A DNA stretch of 64,000 nucleotides from assembly GCF_000802155.2 (NCBI RefSeq), contig NZ_JQGJ02000002.1, positions 186,001-250,000 on the forward strand, read 5' to 3'. The DNA is from Pseudomonas frederiksbergensis. GTDB taxonomy: Bacteria; Pseudomonadota; Gammaproteobacteria; Pseudomonadales; Pseudomonadaceae. The notes under the pieces were generated by a model. That model did no database searches and was not told the DNA's origin. It saw only the letters and a list, made by a program, of their open reading frames with translations. The first letter of the stretch is position 1. The number at the start of each line of letters is the position of its first letter. Position numbers and translations under genes: made by a program. Shown here one piece after another: positions 44,676 through 54,537 of the stretch.

Positions 44676-46314
44676 CTAGGAAGGCAGGGTATTTGAACAC
44701 CTCAGCTGTCTCGAATAGTCTTATCGCAGAATCGACCTTCTTTTTCCCCTTCCCGTCGCCGTCAGCACTTCTGAACCACTCGGTGATGAAAGCGGTTTTT
44801 GCAGCGAACGTAGGCTCTGCCTTCAGCAGATTGTAGGTTTGGGTCGAAAGTACGATTTTGGCGAAGCTCACTAATTCTTTTTCTGAGTTGGCATTGGCCA
44901 AGATCATCGCGGGCTCCAACGAAAACTCATCATTATCCTCGGATGAAATTAGCTGGATGTTCTTGTACGCTACATATTCTTTTCGAGCTGCCACGACGTG
45001 CTTATCATAATCACCATCATTGTCACGCAGAACGTTAACCGCTGTGCCGATCTCTTTTCCGATTTCGATAAAAGTCTTAAAGCCCACACCGCGCACTACA
45101 ATGATGTCGATGCCGTCTTGCTCCGGTAACCGATTGTGGTGTTTATCTTTATAGATTCGCTTGAGCACTAATTCATCAGACGGCCCCTCTACCAGTACCA
45201 CCTTTTTGGAGAGCGCGACGCGTAGCGTGTCGTATCCAGGGAGACGCTTGAGCGTCTTTACAACGTCCTTGTCCAATAGATGCAGCCGTTTGTACGAATC
45301 ATGGAGGAGGCATATTTTGTCGATGCTGAGCTTGTTAAGCACGTAGGAACTGTGGGTGGTCAGAAATAGTTGCTTACCATCGCGTTGATCTTCGATATCT
45401 TGGACGAGTCGGCTCAACTCCACGTGCGACAGGTGATTCTCTGGCTCCTCCATCATCACCAGATCGATGTCTTTCGATTTGTTGTGGAGGGCCAGTTTTA
45501 TCTGCACCTTGCTCTGTTCGCCTTTACCTATCATGTGGAAAGGCACGGTATCCACCTCAAGCTGCAATCCATTCTGGAGGGCGCCCGATGGCATGGTATT
45601 AGCCGCGATCGTCAGCTTCTTGTCAGTAATTTTGTTGTCGGAATCCAAATCCTTGTTAACCGTTTTTACTTCATCAGTTTCATTGAATTTTTGGAGGGTT
45701 TCACGGTAGTTCAAGCTTAATCTGTACTCTTCATCTTTTTTAAGCGCAGTGCTCAGCACATTGGAAATGTATTGATTTTTTCCAAAGGTTGGGTGGATGC
45801 GCGTTGGATCAATGTACAAAGCTCTGAACTGCTTGCTCACCGGCTTGATGACGTTCCAGGCGAAGTCCATCCATTCAGTTTTATAAAACTCCACCGGAAT
45901 ACTGGTCATAGGGGCACCGGCGGCCATGTACTCACGATATGCGTCCGCAAAATCGGGATCGAAGCTCGCAATGACCTGTACGCCCTGTGCATCCTTGCGC
46001 AAGCTGTTGTTGGTGCCTCTGTAATCAGGCACATTTTTCATGTAAGCCTCAATTACGAGGACAGGAAGGTCCGCGGGAGTCCTCGGCGAACGCAGGAACG
46101 CCGCAACGGCATCACTATTGAACAGGTCAGGAGAAAATTCGTTGGCAAATGGTCGGCTACGGTATTGGAAGTTTAAAACAATCTCCATGGCTTCCAATAT
46201 TGTGCTTTTACCAGCGTTGTTATCCCCGACAAAAATATTGACGTCATCATTAAAGTCAAATGTCTGATCTTTGAATTTTTTGAAGTTTACGAGACGAAGC
46301 GATTCAACAAGCAC
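44653..46314 (-). CDS. OLD-family ATPase/TOPRIM nuclease, Gabija GajA-like
   Basis: A 553-aa protein. ABC-type ATPase half: Walker A GDNNAGKSTILEAM, signature-region GKGEQSKVQIKLAL, Walker B DLVMMEEPENHLSH and H-loop LTTHSSYVLNKL. TOPRIM half (residues about 360-470): VVLVEGPSDELVLKR (catalytic Glu) and VLRDNDGDYDKH (D-x-D). This is class 2 OLD nuclease architecture and pairs with the downstream UvrD-like gene. I prefer GTG 46314, with AAGGA 8 bases upstream; ATG 46344 is the alternative. Confidence 0.75.
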   Translation of the reverse strand: MLVESLRLVNFKKFKDQTFDFNDDVNIFVGDNNAGKSTILEAMEIVLNFQYRSRPFANEFSPDLFNSDAVAAFLRSPRTPADLPVLVIEAYMKNVPDYRGTNNSLRKDAQGVQVIASFDPDFADAYREYMAAGAPMTSIPVEFYKTEWMDFAWNVIKPVSKQFRALYIDPTRIHPTFGKNQYISNVLSTALKKDEEYRLSLNYRETLQKFNETDEVKTVNKDLDSDNKITDKKLTIAANTMPSGALQNGLQLEVDTVPFHMIGKGEQSKVQIKLALHNKSKDIDLVMMEEPENHLSHVELSRLVQDIEDQRDGKQLFLTTHSSYVLNKLSIDKICLLHDSYKRLHLLDKDVVKTLKRLPGYDTLRVALSKKVVLVEGPSDELVLKRIYKDKHHNRLPEQDGIDIIVVRGVGFKTFIEIGKEIGTAVNVLRDNDGDYDKHVVAARKEYVAYKNIQLISSEDNDEFSLEPAMILANANSEKELVSFAKIVLSTQTYNLLKAEPTFAAKTAFITEWFRSADGDGKGKKKVDSAIRLFETAEVFKYPAFLDEVLHFA

Positions 46315-46636
46315 TTTCCAATTCCTTCTGAGATGATCCGGCAAGCTGGCTGAAGGCCACTTCTGTAGGAACGCTAACCCCGAGACCTAGGGGTTGTCCA
46401 GAGCATAGATGCACGAATAGGCCCTTGTGGTGAACTCTTTGCAGGTTCACGAAAGACGGCCTGATGCCTAGCTGCTCTCTGCTCACGCGCTGTGACGGAA
46501 AGGGCCAAGCATTCTCCCGCCACGGGTAATGGGTTCACACAAAGGCACTCAGCACGCCTTCGCGGGATGCAGCAGACCATCGTTGGCCGCTCCCAACTGT
46601 TTCGCGGACAGTTAGCAGGCCAGAAGGAAGGGAAAA
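46315..46636. other. Intergenic, no gene seen
   Basis: About 320 bp between the OLD-like gene and the tyrosine recombinase gene, both on the minus strand. Only short unsupported frames occur. It probably contains the promoter for the OLD/UvrD pair. Confidence 0.5.
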
Positions 46637-47584
46637 CTAATCGTCGTACAGTCGCTTTGGGGTAGAGCGCACGGCCAAGCCACCAAAAGACATGCTGGAA
46701 TCTACATAGCGCAGAGCCGATTTCATATCCTTCCAGCCGACATAACCCATTAGCGCCTTGATATCCCAGCCATTTGCCGATGCCCAGGTTGCAAATCCCC
46801 GGCGCATCGAGTGGCTCGTGTAGAGCGCCTCGGGCAGGCCAGCTTCCTTGAAGATACGGCGCAGGAGCGGGATCAGGCTGTGGGGCTGAATGGCTTTACC
46901 TGAAAGGTTACCCCAGCGGTCGATACGCTGGAACACCGGCCCCTTGGTGAGTCCGGAAACAGTAATCCAATTGATGTACGCCTCGACAGGGCAGAGCTTT
47001 GTCAGCGCCGGCGTTTGAAAGGTCTGGCCTTCATGAGCGCGGTCACCCTTGGTGTAGGGCAAGTAAAAGTTGATGACCTCACCGCTTGAGGCCTCTGTAT
47101 TTTCAACAGTCAGCCTGGCGAGCTCGTCGCCACGAAATCCTCTCCAGAATCCAATAAGCACCATTGCGACCGACCGGCGGTGGCGCACGAGCGATTTGTA
47201 GTCGCCACGTTTCAGAGCAGCCGACGCTTCACTTTCCAGCCATTCAATCGCCTGCTCCAAATGCCTGATCAATAGCGGGGCGGCCTGTTTGACCCTCGTG
47301 GGGTGCACAACCCTGATGCCTTTGATCATTTGGCGCACATTTGGAGATTTCGTCGGATCGGGAAAACCCTGGGTGATATGCCACTGCGCCAACGCCGCCA
47401 GGCGTTGCTTGAGGGTGTTGAGTGAAAGCTTGTCGGCGTACTCCGCCAGGTAGCGAACGATTCCTTCTCCCGTCGTAGGAAGATAGCTACCCCAGGTTAC
47501 TTCGAAGTGCTCGATGGCAGCCCGGTAGCTCCTACGCGTGTTTTCCCGCGTGCCCGCCTGTAGATATCGATTCGCCTTGTCCAT
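46637..47584 (-). CDS. Tyrosine recombinase, TnpS-like cointegrate resolvase
   Basis: A 315-aa phage-integrase-fold recombinase. The SAM-like N-terminal domain (TRENTRRSYRAAIEHFEVTW) is followed by a catalytic domain with Arg in IGFWRGFRGDELARL, the H-x-x-R box in YTSHSMRRGFATW and the nucleophile in SALRYVDSSM. Size, divergent orientation and the KfrA-like coiled-coil gene opposite match TnpS/TnpT of Tn4651-type transposons. Its probable job is to resolve cointegrates made by the TnsA-less transposition genes. A simple integrase role is the alternative. Confidence 0.78.
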   Translation of the reverse strand: MDKANRYLQAGTRENTRRSYRAAIEHFEVTWGSYLPTTGEGIVRYLAEYADKLSLNTLKQRLAALAQWHITQGFPDPTKSPNVRQMIKGIRVVHPTRVKQAAPLLIRHLEQAIEWLESEASAALKRGDYKSLVRHRRSVAMVLIGFWRGFRGDELARLTVENTEASSGEVINFYLPYTKGDRAHEGQTFQTPALTKLCPVEAYINWITVSGLTKGPVFQRIDRWGNLSGKAIQPHSLIPLLRRIFKEAGLPEALYTSHSMRRGFATWASANGWDIKALMGYVGWKDMKSALRYVDSSMSFGGLAVRSTPKRLYDD

Positions 47585-47778
47585 ATCGCTTGACCTTGAA
47601 GTCGGTGTGTTTGCGAGAGCACGGTATTTGGACGCTCAAATAGCGGAATAGGCTTTCTAGAAGCCATAAGGCTCCATTATGGGCTCCTAGCAAGTCTTAA
47701 TAAAACCGCGTAATATCAAGAAATCGAGATATGTAAATACATGACATGTAACACAGTACGAAATCGTAGGAGAGCCTC
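47585..47778. other. Probable resolution site between tnpS- and tnpT-like genes
   Basis: The 194-bp divergent gap holds a perfect 13-bp palindrome TACATGACATGTA (47738-47750), a near-palindrome GGCTTTCTAGAAGCC, and a GCCATAA / TTATGG dyad next to it. In Tn4651 the resolution site rst lies in the same place between tnpS and tnpT. The site here is inferred from position and symmetry. Confidence 0.5.
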
Positions 47779-48849
47779 ATGGCCCGCGGCGGAATCAACA
47801 AAGCTGTAGTGCAAAAAGCACGTCAGACGCTATTAGCCCGAGGAGCCAACCCCAGCATTGACGCGGTGCGCGTTGAATTGGGAAATACAGGCTCCAAAAC
47901 GACCATCTCTCGCTACCTGAAGGAGCTTGAGCCATTAAGTCGAGAGCCGGCGGCAGCACGCGATCGTATGAGTGACTCGCTCAACGGTATGGTGCAAACC
48001 CTCCTGGATCAGCTGATGGCAGAGGGTCAGGAGGCCATCTCCGAGGCTGCCGCGGCTTTTGAGCTGCAGCGCTCGACGCTCGAGGGTCAAATTGAGGAAC
48101 TTAGATCCGAATTGGCTGCGGCACAGCGGCATTCAGTTTCCCAAAACGCCGCGTTAGAGACTCAGAGCGCTGAGCTCGCAACCACCCACTCCTCACTGCA
48201 GACTGAACTGAACCGGAATGCAGGGCTAAGTCAGCGTTGTTCAGATCTGGAGGTCTTTGTTGCCGAGAAGGACAAGCACATCCTTTCGCTTGAGGAAAAG
48301 CACGTCCAGGCCCGCGGGGCGCTTGAGCACTATCGCGAGGCAGCAAAGCAGCAGCGTGATCAAGATCAACGCAGGCACGAATCTCAACTGCACGAGACGC
48401 AGGTTGAACAACGCAAACTCCGTGAAACCATCGCCGTAAAACAGGACGAGTCGACGCGGCTCAACAGGGACAACGAACGTCTTCTGGCTGAAGCCAGGCA
48501 GCAAACCAAGGCCCTGCATACTCAGGAAGGCCTCGTCCAAACGCTAAGTACCCAAATTGAGGCGCTACGCCAGGATCAGGCGAAGTCCGCCGGTGTGAAT
48601 GAGCATCTCAAGGAGCAGCTCTCGGCCCAGCGTGAAGAGGTTAAAGCGCTCCACAAGGCCGCCGCTGTAGCGAATCTACGTGAGCAAGAAGCCATGACGC
48701 GGATGGCTCAGCTTCAAAGCGAGAACGATCAATTACGCCAGGCAGAGCTTGCTAGGCCGAGCCTGGGGGAGGGGGACGATCCCCACTCAGCGGTAGAGGT
48801 TCAGGACAGTGCCGGGCTCGACAAGCCTTCGATACGACCGAGGAAATGA
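47779..48849 (+). CDS. KfrA-like coiled-coil DNA-binding protein, TnpT-like
   Basis: A 356-aa protein. The N-terminal KfrA-type HTH (MARGGINKAVVQKARQTLLA, then SKTTISRYLKELE, residues 1-55) is followed by about 280 residues of almost continuous coiled coil (many E/Q/R/L heptads such as LEGQIEELRSELAAAQRHS). Divergent pairing with the tyrosine recombinase matches TnpT, the accessory factor for TnpS recombination. GTAGGAG precedes ATG 47779. It is probably the DNA-binding architectural partner at the intervening site. Confidence 0.75.
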   Translation: MARGGINKAVVQKARQTLLARGANPSIDAVRVELGNTGSKTTISRYLKELEPLSREPAAARDRMSDSLNGMVQTLLDQLMAEGQEAISEAAAAFELQRSTLEGQIEELRSELAAAQRHSVSQNAALETQSAELATTHSSLQTELNRNAGLSQRCSDLEVFVAEKDKHILSLEEKHVQARGALEHYREAAKQQRDQDQRRHESQLHETQVEQRKLRETIAVKQDESTRLNRDNERLLAEARQQTKALHTQEGLVQTLSTQIEALRQDQAKSAGVNEHLKEQLSAQREEVKALHKAAAVANLREQEAMTRMAQLQSENDQLRQAELARPSLGEGDDPHSAVEVQDSAGLDKPSIRPRK

Positions 48850-48852
48850 AGC

Positions 48853-49050
48853 ATGGATCAGATCACCGGAAATCCGCGTCAACTTGTTGCAGGCAATTCA
48901 GCCTGGACATTCGCTCATCAGCGCCTGTCTCAGATGCTCATTGCCAGGGCTGAGCGATTCACACCATTGGCTCCGATCATGAAGCTTGATCCGATCATTG
49001 CCAGTTCTGAACGGCCACAAGTGTCGCCCCCAGCCTACGGCGCTGCCTGA
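48853..49050 (+). CDS. Possible 65-aa protein after tnpT-like gene
   Basis: ATG 48853 lies 3 bases after the coiled-coil gene with GAGGA upstream and opens 65 codons (WTFAHQRLSQMLIARAERF). No family is recognised. Supported mainly by spacing and a ribosome site. Confidence 0.35.
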   Translation: MDQITGNPRQLVAGNSAWTFAHQRLSQMLIARAERFTPLAPIMKLDPIIASSERPQVSPPAYGAA

Positions 49051-49176
49051 AGCCGAGCAGGGCGCCCGGACACTCGTCGGAACCGAGCGATTTTGAAACT
49101 ATGGCGGCAAGCAATATGGCATCCTTGGCGCCATATTTACCGGTGACCGCGCCCTGAATTGTTAAGGAGTATGAAC

Positions 49177-52100
49177 ATGCAACGGACGCCTAATGAGCTC
49201 CTCAGCCGACTGTTCGAGTATGCGGAGGAAAGCCTCAAGGAACTTGATCCGTCGCGCTTTCAGCTCACAAGCTCTGTTAATGATGTGTATCAGCCGGCGG
49301 CGCTTCTGGATCTTCCAGGGCTGCACTTTGATCTCCAGTTTCCGGGCGACAATGTCTGGCTGCAGATCGAACGACTGGATGAGTCACGTGCTCCGGGCCC
49401 CGTTGACGGAGACTATAGCTCCCTCATCACCGTCAGCGACAACCCTGCCAAGCCTCCCGTGCTAGTTGAACAGGCGCTTCATCAGCGTATTCGCGAACAG
49501 CAAGATCAAAATCCTGAAAGCGACATTGCCGTCATTGAGTCCGAGGTGCGCGCGCAAGCGTTGGCTGCGCTTACGACCTATCTGGTTCAGTGGCACGAAT
49601 GGGCTGAGCACGAGAAGCCCCGTCGCAGGACAATCAGTCTCTATGGCGACATGTTCGCATTGATGCAGCAGATGGAGACGGGAAAATCCGCTCGTGAACT
49701 GGTATGGGGCATAGGCGTCAGCGCCTGGACGCTAACCATCAACGATGTGCAGCAGGGCTTCAATTATCCTTTGCTCACGCAGGCACTCGACATCTCGTTG
49801 AACGAGCAGAGCATGGCGGTCGAAGTTCGCCCGCGAGCCACCGAACCGATGATCGAGTTCGATGCATTGATAAACGCAAATGTCCCTGGCGCCAGCGAGT
49901 GCGAAAGGGCAATCCGCGATCACTTGGGCAGACACGCCGACGCCCCCTTGAACCCCTTCTTGCCCTCGACCTTCGCGGATGTGCTCAAGCTCTCGGCAAG
50001 AAGCCTGGACAGCAAAGGCAAATATGCGGAGCTAATGGGGGACGGCGCCCAGCGGTTCCCTGAGCCAAGTGAAACTCTGCAGGTAAGCGACGTCTGGGTT
50101 GTGTTCGCACGGCCTAAACCGAGCAACTGGTTGATCAATGATCTGCGCAAAATTCGGGAGAAGCTCAACGAGTGTCTTGAACTCCCCGCGGGCCCGCTTG
50201 CGTTGGTGACCCCGGCCTCGACGATTGCCCTTGATTACCAGCACGTCAACTTCCGTGGGCTATCCAGCAGAAGCATGGATGGATCGACCGCTGAACCGAA
50301 GGAGCTGTATTTTCCGCTCCCTTACAACGATGAGCAGGTCACGATCGTACAACGCCTCGAGCACGCTCCCGGCGTAACGGTTCAAGGCCCTCCCGGTACC
50401 GGCAAGACCCATACGATCGCGAACATCATCTGCCATTACCTCGCGACGGGTAAACGCGTTCTGGTCACCTCTCGTGGCGAGCAAGCCTTGAAGGTACTCC
50501 AGTCCAAGATACCCGCTGAGGTCAGGCCTCTCACGGTCGCACTGCTGACGAGTGACCGAGAGGGTATTCGGCAATTCCAAGGCTCGATCGAGGCGATCCA
50601 ACATCAGGTCTCGCAAATCAATCCATCCCTGGCTCGGGGAGAGATTGATCGCCTGCACCAGTCCATCGACCTCGCTCATACCGAGCTGGTGAAACTTGAT
50701 CGTCGCGTCAATGAGATTGCGCTGACTCAGCTCTCCGATATTCAAGTCGGCGATGCGAAATACCGTGCGGAGGAGCTTGCCGAGCTGCTCATGAAGGGCG
50801 CAGACCAATACGCCTGGTTTGACGACGTACTGTCGTTATCCCCTGAACACTCGCTACCCTTTGACGATGAAGTCGGTAAGAGCTTGAGACAAGCTCGCCG
50901 CGAGCTTGGAAATGACCTTGTATACGTCGACGCCAGCTTGCCGGAAGTTGAGCAATTACCGGCAGCGGCCGACATTGGCAAACTCCACGGCTCACTCTGC
51001 AAGCTGAAGTCGCTTGAACATGCCTTGGGGCTGGGTGAGCTGAAGCCTCTAAAGTCCGACAGCGAAATCGTTATTGCGGCCGCCAGGGAGCTGGTTCTAG
51101 AACTGGGTTTGTGCGAAGAGAAACTGGAGGTCTTGCACGAGGGGGGAGAGTCCGAAATTCCTTGGTCGCTGGAGCTGCGCCTCAAAGCGGCAGGTCGCCG
51201 CTACGACAGTGAACTCTCTGTCCTGGTAGGCATGCTCCCGGTGGCACAGGCTTTGATACAACGCCGTAAGGTGATGCTGGAAAACTTTGTTGAGTTCCCA
51301 GATGAGGCTTTGGATTGTGAGAAAACGGCCGAGGCTGTCGAAAGGGCTGCCGACACAGGTAAGCCATTTGGCCTCATGAGCTTTGGAGCCTCTCAAGCCA
51401 AGGCACACATCAGTCACGTCCGTATCAATGGCTCGGCGCCAAAATCTTCTGAGCAGTGGAAGACTGTCCTGGACTATCTGAAGCTTCACGCCGACGTGCG
51501 ATCCTTCGCTGCAAGGTGGAACCCACTGGCTGAAACTCTGGGGATCCCTCGACTTCAATCGGGCATGGCTCATCTCCGGGAACTGGAGCTGACCATCATC
51601 GCCGTCCAGGCAGCCGTCGATCTCACTGCACACTACGCTGACAAGGTGCAGCCGCTCTGCGAAGCCGTCTTCGCGGATGCGCCGAATAACACGCATCGCC
51701 TGACAATCGCAGAAATACGTGGCCTACAAGATCAGCTCAACCAGAACCTGGCGCGATTGGATCTCAGTCTCGCTGCAGCCGCGCTCGCGATTCTGCAAGC
51801 CCAAGTTGCGGGCGATAGCCCTATTGCCGACCGACTCCGGTCGTTCGTCCTGGAGTGTTTGGGCAGCCCGGATCAGGATTCGCATCGGATCGTATCCCTG
51901 TACGTAGACCTGCTCACAGAATTGCAGCGGATCAAAGCCCTGGGGGGGCATTTGAATCATGTGCGCGAAGGCGCACACCAAGTGATGAGGGCTGGGGCAC
52001 AAAAACTGTCCGAGCGCTTGTTGACTGTCCCCGTTGAGAACGGTGCTGAAGACCTGGCCTTCCCAAGCAGTTGGAAGGAGGCGTGGCAACACGCGCGGAT

Positions 52101-53760
52101 TCGCTCCCATCTTGAGAGCATTGAAGCGCGCCACGAGCTCGTTGAGCTCAATAGCAAACGAGTGAAACTTGAAACGGGCCTGGCTCGCATGTACCGGGAG
52201 GTCGTGAGCCGAGCAGCGTGGCTATCCACCAAAGCCAATGCCAGTCCTATGGTGCTGCAAGCACTCGCCGGCTACTCGACGGCCATACGCAAGATTGGGC
52301 AAGGGACAGGCCCGAACGCGGAACGTTACCGCCGTGACGCCCAGCAGTGCATGCAGGATGCCGCCGGCGCTGTGCCTTGCTGGATCATGAGTCACGCCAA
52401 GATCTCTGAATCCATGCCGGCAGAGATAGGCGCCTTCGATCTGGTGATTGTCGATGAGGCGAGCCAGTCAGATCTATGGGCTCTGCCCGCGATCGTCAGA
52501 GCCAAAAAGGTGTTGGTAGTAGGGGATGACAAGCAGGTCTCTCCCGATGGTGGTTTCAAATCGGGTAAACGGATTGGGGAACTTCGCAACCGGTATCTGA
52601 ACGATCAGCCCTATGGGGCGGACATGACGCCGGATAAATCACTGTACGATTTGGCGTCGCGGGTCTTCGCTGGCCACATGGTTATGCTGCGTGAGCATTT
52701 CCGCTGCGTCCCTCCCATCATCTCCTACTCCAACCAATTCTACGGTGGCGCGATCCAGCCCCTTCGAATCCCTCGTCCGTCTGAGCGTCTCGATCCACCG
52801 CTGGTGGACATCTATGTCAAGGACGGAGTGCGGAACAAGAAGGGCTGCAACAAGCTTGAGGCTGAAGCTATCGCTGAGGAAATCCAGGCGCTCATCAAGA
52901 ACGACAAATATGCGGGCCGCTCGATTGGCGTGGTGACACTGCTGGGGGGCATGGAGCAAGCAAAATTCATCGACTCACTGGTGCGCGAACGCTGCCCTGC
53001 TGCAGAGCTCCATGCCCGCGAATTTGCCTGTGGTGACGCAAGCACCTTCCAGGGAAGCGAGCGCGACATCATCTTCATTTCCCTGGTCGCAGACCCGGAG
53101 AATTGCCACCCGCTCTCGGGCAATGCTGCTGAGCAACGGTTCAACGTGGCAGCCAGCCGTGCGCGCGACAGGATGTACCTGATTCGGTCGGTTACCCTGG
53201 ATCACCTCTCCCAAAAGGACGTGCGCCGAACGCTCCTTGAGTACTTCAGCAAACCGCTGATTGAGGAGGAGGTCGATCAGGACGGCCTCATCAAGCTGTG
53301 CGAGTCCGGTTTTGAGCAGCAGGTGTTCACCCGATTGGTTGAGCGTGGTTACCGCGTGATCCCGCAGGTGAAGAGCGGGGCATTCAGACTCGATATGGTC
53401 GTTGAGGGCGCCAATGATAATCGCCTGGCCATTGAGTGTGACGGTGACGCCTTTCACGGCCCTGATCGATGGGAGGCGGACATGAACCGCCAGCGTATCC
53501 TTGAGCGAGCAGGGTGGACGTTCTGGCGGTGCTTCGCCTCTTCCTGGAGCATGCATAAAGAGGAAATCTTCGCCGAGCTTCTCCAGCGCCTGGCCGACCT
53601 CGGTATCGAACCAACGCACGCCTTGGACAAACTCCCAGCTGTCGTTGAGCTACGCGAATGGTCACCCGCAGTTACTTCCTCCCAGGATGATGAAGATGAC
53701 GACATTGAAGTCTTGGAAGCTTTAAAGATTGCAGACAAGGAGCAAGCGCTGTCGCTTTGA
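49177..53760 (+). CDS. SF1 helicase-nuclease fusion, Hhe-like defence protein
   Basis: A 1527-aa protein. SF1 (Upf1-like) helicase motifs are split by a long insert: Walker A QGPPGTGKTHTI (about residue 403), motif II IVDEASQSDLWAL (about 1091), motif III VVGDDKQVSPDGG, and FQGSERDIIFISLV / RFNVAASRARDRMYLI (motifs V/VI). The C-terminus (about 1370-1500) is a Vsr/DUF559-like nuclease: FRLDMVVEGAND, LAIECDGDAFHGPDRWEADM and GWTFWRCFASSW. This domain order fits the Hhe single-gene anti-phage helicase-nuclease. AAGGAG stands 7 bases before ATG 49177. Confidence 0.75.
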   Translation: MQRTPNELLSRLFEYAEESLKELDPSRFQLTSSVNDVYQPAALLDLPGLHFDLQFPGDNVWLQIERLDESRAPGPVDGDYSSLITVSDNPAKPPVLVEQALHQRIREQQDQNPESDIAVIESEVRAQALAALTTYLVQWHEWAEHEKPRRRTISLYGDMFALMQQMETGKSARELVWGIGVSAWTLTINDVQQGFNYPLLTQALDISLNEQSMAVEVRPRATEPMIEFDALINANVPGASECERAIRDHLGRHADAPLNPFLPSTFADVLKLSARSLDSKGKYAELMGDGAQRFPEPSETLQVSDVWVVFARPKPSNWLINDLRKIREKLNECLELPAGPLALVTPASTIALDYQHVNFRGLSSRSMDGSTAEPKELYFPLPYNDEQVTIVQRLEHAPGVTVQGPPGTGKTHTIANIICHYLATGKRVLVTSRGEQALKVLQSKIPAEVRPLTVALLTSDREGIRQFQGSIEAIQHQVSQINPSLARGEIDRLHQSIDLAHTELVKLDRRVNEIALTQLSDIQVGDAKYRAEELAELLMKGADQYAWFDDVLSLSPEHSLPFDDEVGKSLRQARRELGNDLVYVDASLPEVEQLPAAADIGKLHGSLCKLKSLEHALGLGELKPLKSDSEIVIAAARELVLELGLCEEKLEVLHEGGESEIPWSLELRLKAAGRRYDSELSVLVGMLPVAQALIQRRKVMLENFVEFPDEALDCEKTAEAVERAADTGKPFGLMSFGASQAKAHISHVRINGSAPKSSEQWKTVLDYLKLHADVRSFAARWNPLAETLGIPRLQSGMAHLRELELTIIAVQAAVDLTAHYADKVQPLCEAVFADAPNNTHRLTIAEIRGLQDQLNQNLARLDLSLAAAALAILQAQVAGDSPIADRLRSFVLECLGSPDQDSHRIVSLYVDLLTELQRIKALGGHLNHVREGAHQVMRAGAQKLSERLLTVPVENGAEDLAFPSSWKEAWQHARIRSHLESIEARHELVELNSKRVKLETGLARMYREVVSRAAWLSTKANASPMVLQALAGYSTAIRKIGQGTGPNAERYRRDAQQCMQDAAGAVPCWIMSHAKISESMPAEIGAFDLVIVDEASQSDLWALPAIVRAKKVLVVGDDKQVSPDGGFKSGKRIGELRNRYLNDQPYGADMTPDKSLYDLASRVFAGHMVMLREHFRCVPPIISYSNQFYGGAIQPLRIPRPSERLDPPLVDIYVKDGVRNKKGCNKLEAEAIAEEIQALIKNDKYAGRSIGVVTLLGGMEQAKFIDSLVRERCPAAELHAREFACGDASTFQGSERDIIFISLVADPENCHPLSGNAAEQRFNVAASRARDRMYLIRSVTLDHLSQKDVRRTLLEYFSKPLIEEEVDQDGLIKLCESGFEQQVFTRLVERGYRVIPQVKSGAFRLDMVVEGANDNRLAIECDGDAFHGPDRWEADMNRQRILERAGWTFWRCFASSWSMHKEEIFAELLQRLADLGIEPTHALDKLPAVVELREWSPAVTSSQDDEDDDIEVLEALKIADKEQALSL

Positions 53761-53983
53761 CGGTGTCTGAGTGCGCACTCCCAGCGAGTGCGCGCGTGCA
53801 GGCCGTGTAGCCAGGGATCAGCTTTCGTTGAATGCGATACGTCGTGACCGACGAAGTCAGCGCCTGCAACCCCGGCGTTATCATCTGCAACCGCTGCGCA
53901 ACGAAGCGGACGAATCAGTCCTCAGCCCAAGTATGATGCGCGCCACAACCGTGACAGGTTTCATTGTTTTCCAAGGTAGATCT

Positions 53984-54304
53984 ATGGCTATTGATTTAAG
54001 TGAGGAGGAGATGCGTAAGGCTCTCTTCGGCGCCGGCGTCGAACCGATTGTGCCCAAGCAGGCAGCAGCAACGGTTGACGCACCATCCCCAACACCCAGA
54101 ACGAAGAACACCACCGGCAACCACTCACCCAGTCTACGCGTGACCTTGCATGTGTCCAAAGAGTTCGAGGGCGACGTTGACGTCTTCGTTCACGATTCGA
54201 GCAGCCTGAGCAAGCTGGTCGCCGAGCAGGAAGCAAAGTCTGCGGCTAGGAAGAAGAAATACAGGTACATCGAAGTGGTCTCGATCGAATCAACGTCAAA
54301 GTAG
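53984..54304 (+). CDS. Small acidic/basic protein of unknown function
   Basis: A 106-aa protein starting MAIDLSEEEMRKALFGAGVE, with a Pro/Thr-rich linker and a C-terminal part (LRVTLHVSKEFEGDVDVFVH, KKKYRYIEV). AAGG precedes ATG 53984. No family recognised with certainty; similar short proteins occur on Pseudomonas islands. Confidence 0.55.
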   Translation: MAIDLSEEEMRKALFGAGVEPIVPKQAAATVDAPSPTPRTKNTTGNHSPSLRVTLHVSKEFEGDVDVFVHDSSSLSKLVAEQEAKSAARKKKYRYIEVVSIESTSK

Positions 54305-54537
54305 CTGCTGGGTCAGCACCACCTGAGGATCGTTCTGCCAAGTGTGCAGCCGGGCGGAGAATCGATCCAATCATCATCAGACAGGTCGTGTATCTCGATG
54401 TCTTTGTGCTGAGACAGTCACGCAACGCAGGCTGAAAATCGATTCAATTTATTAGCGTCACCATGGCAGCAAGCCAGCCCGTTGTGCTGCATCATTCGAC
54501 CTGGTGACATCATCATTCCGCTGGAGCAGGAAGCGCT

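Noticed and set aside
48101..48540. Frames antisense to the coiled-coil gene
   Set aside because: Shadow of a repetitive Glu/Gln-rich coding sequence.
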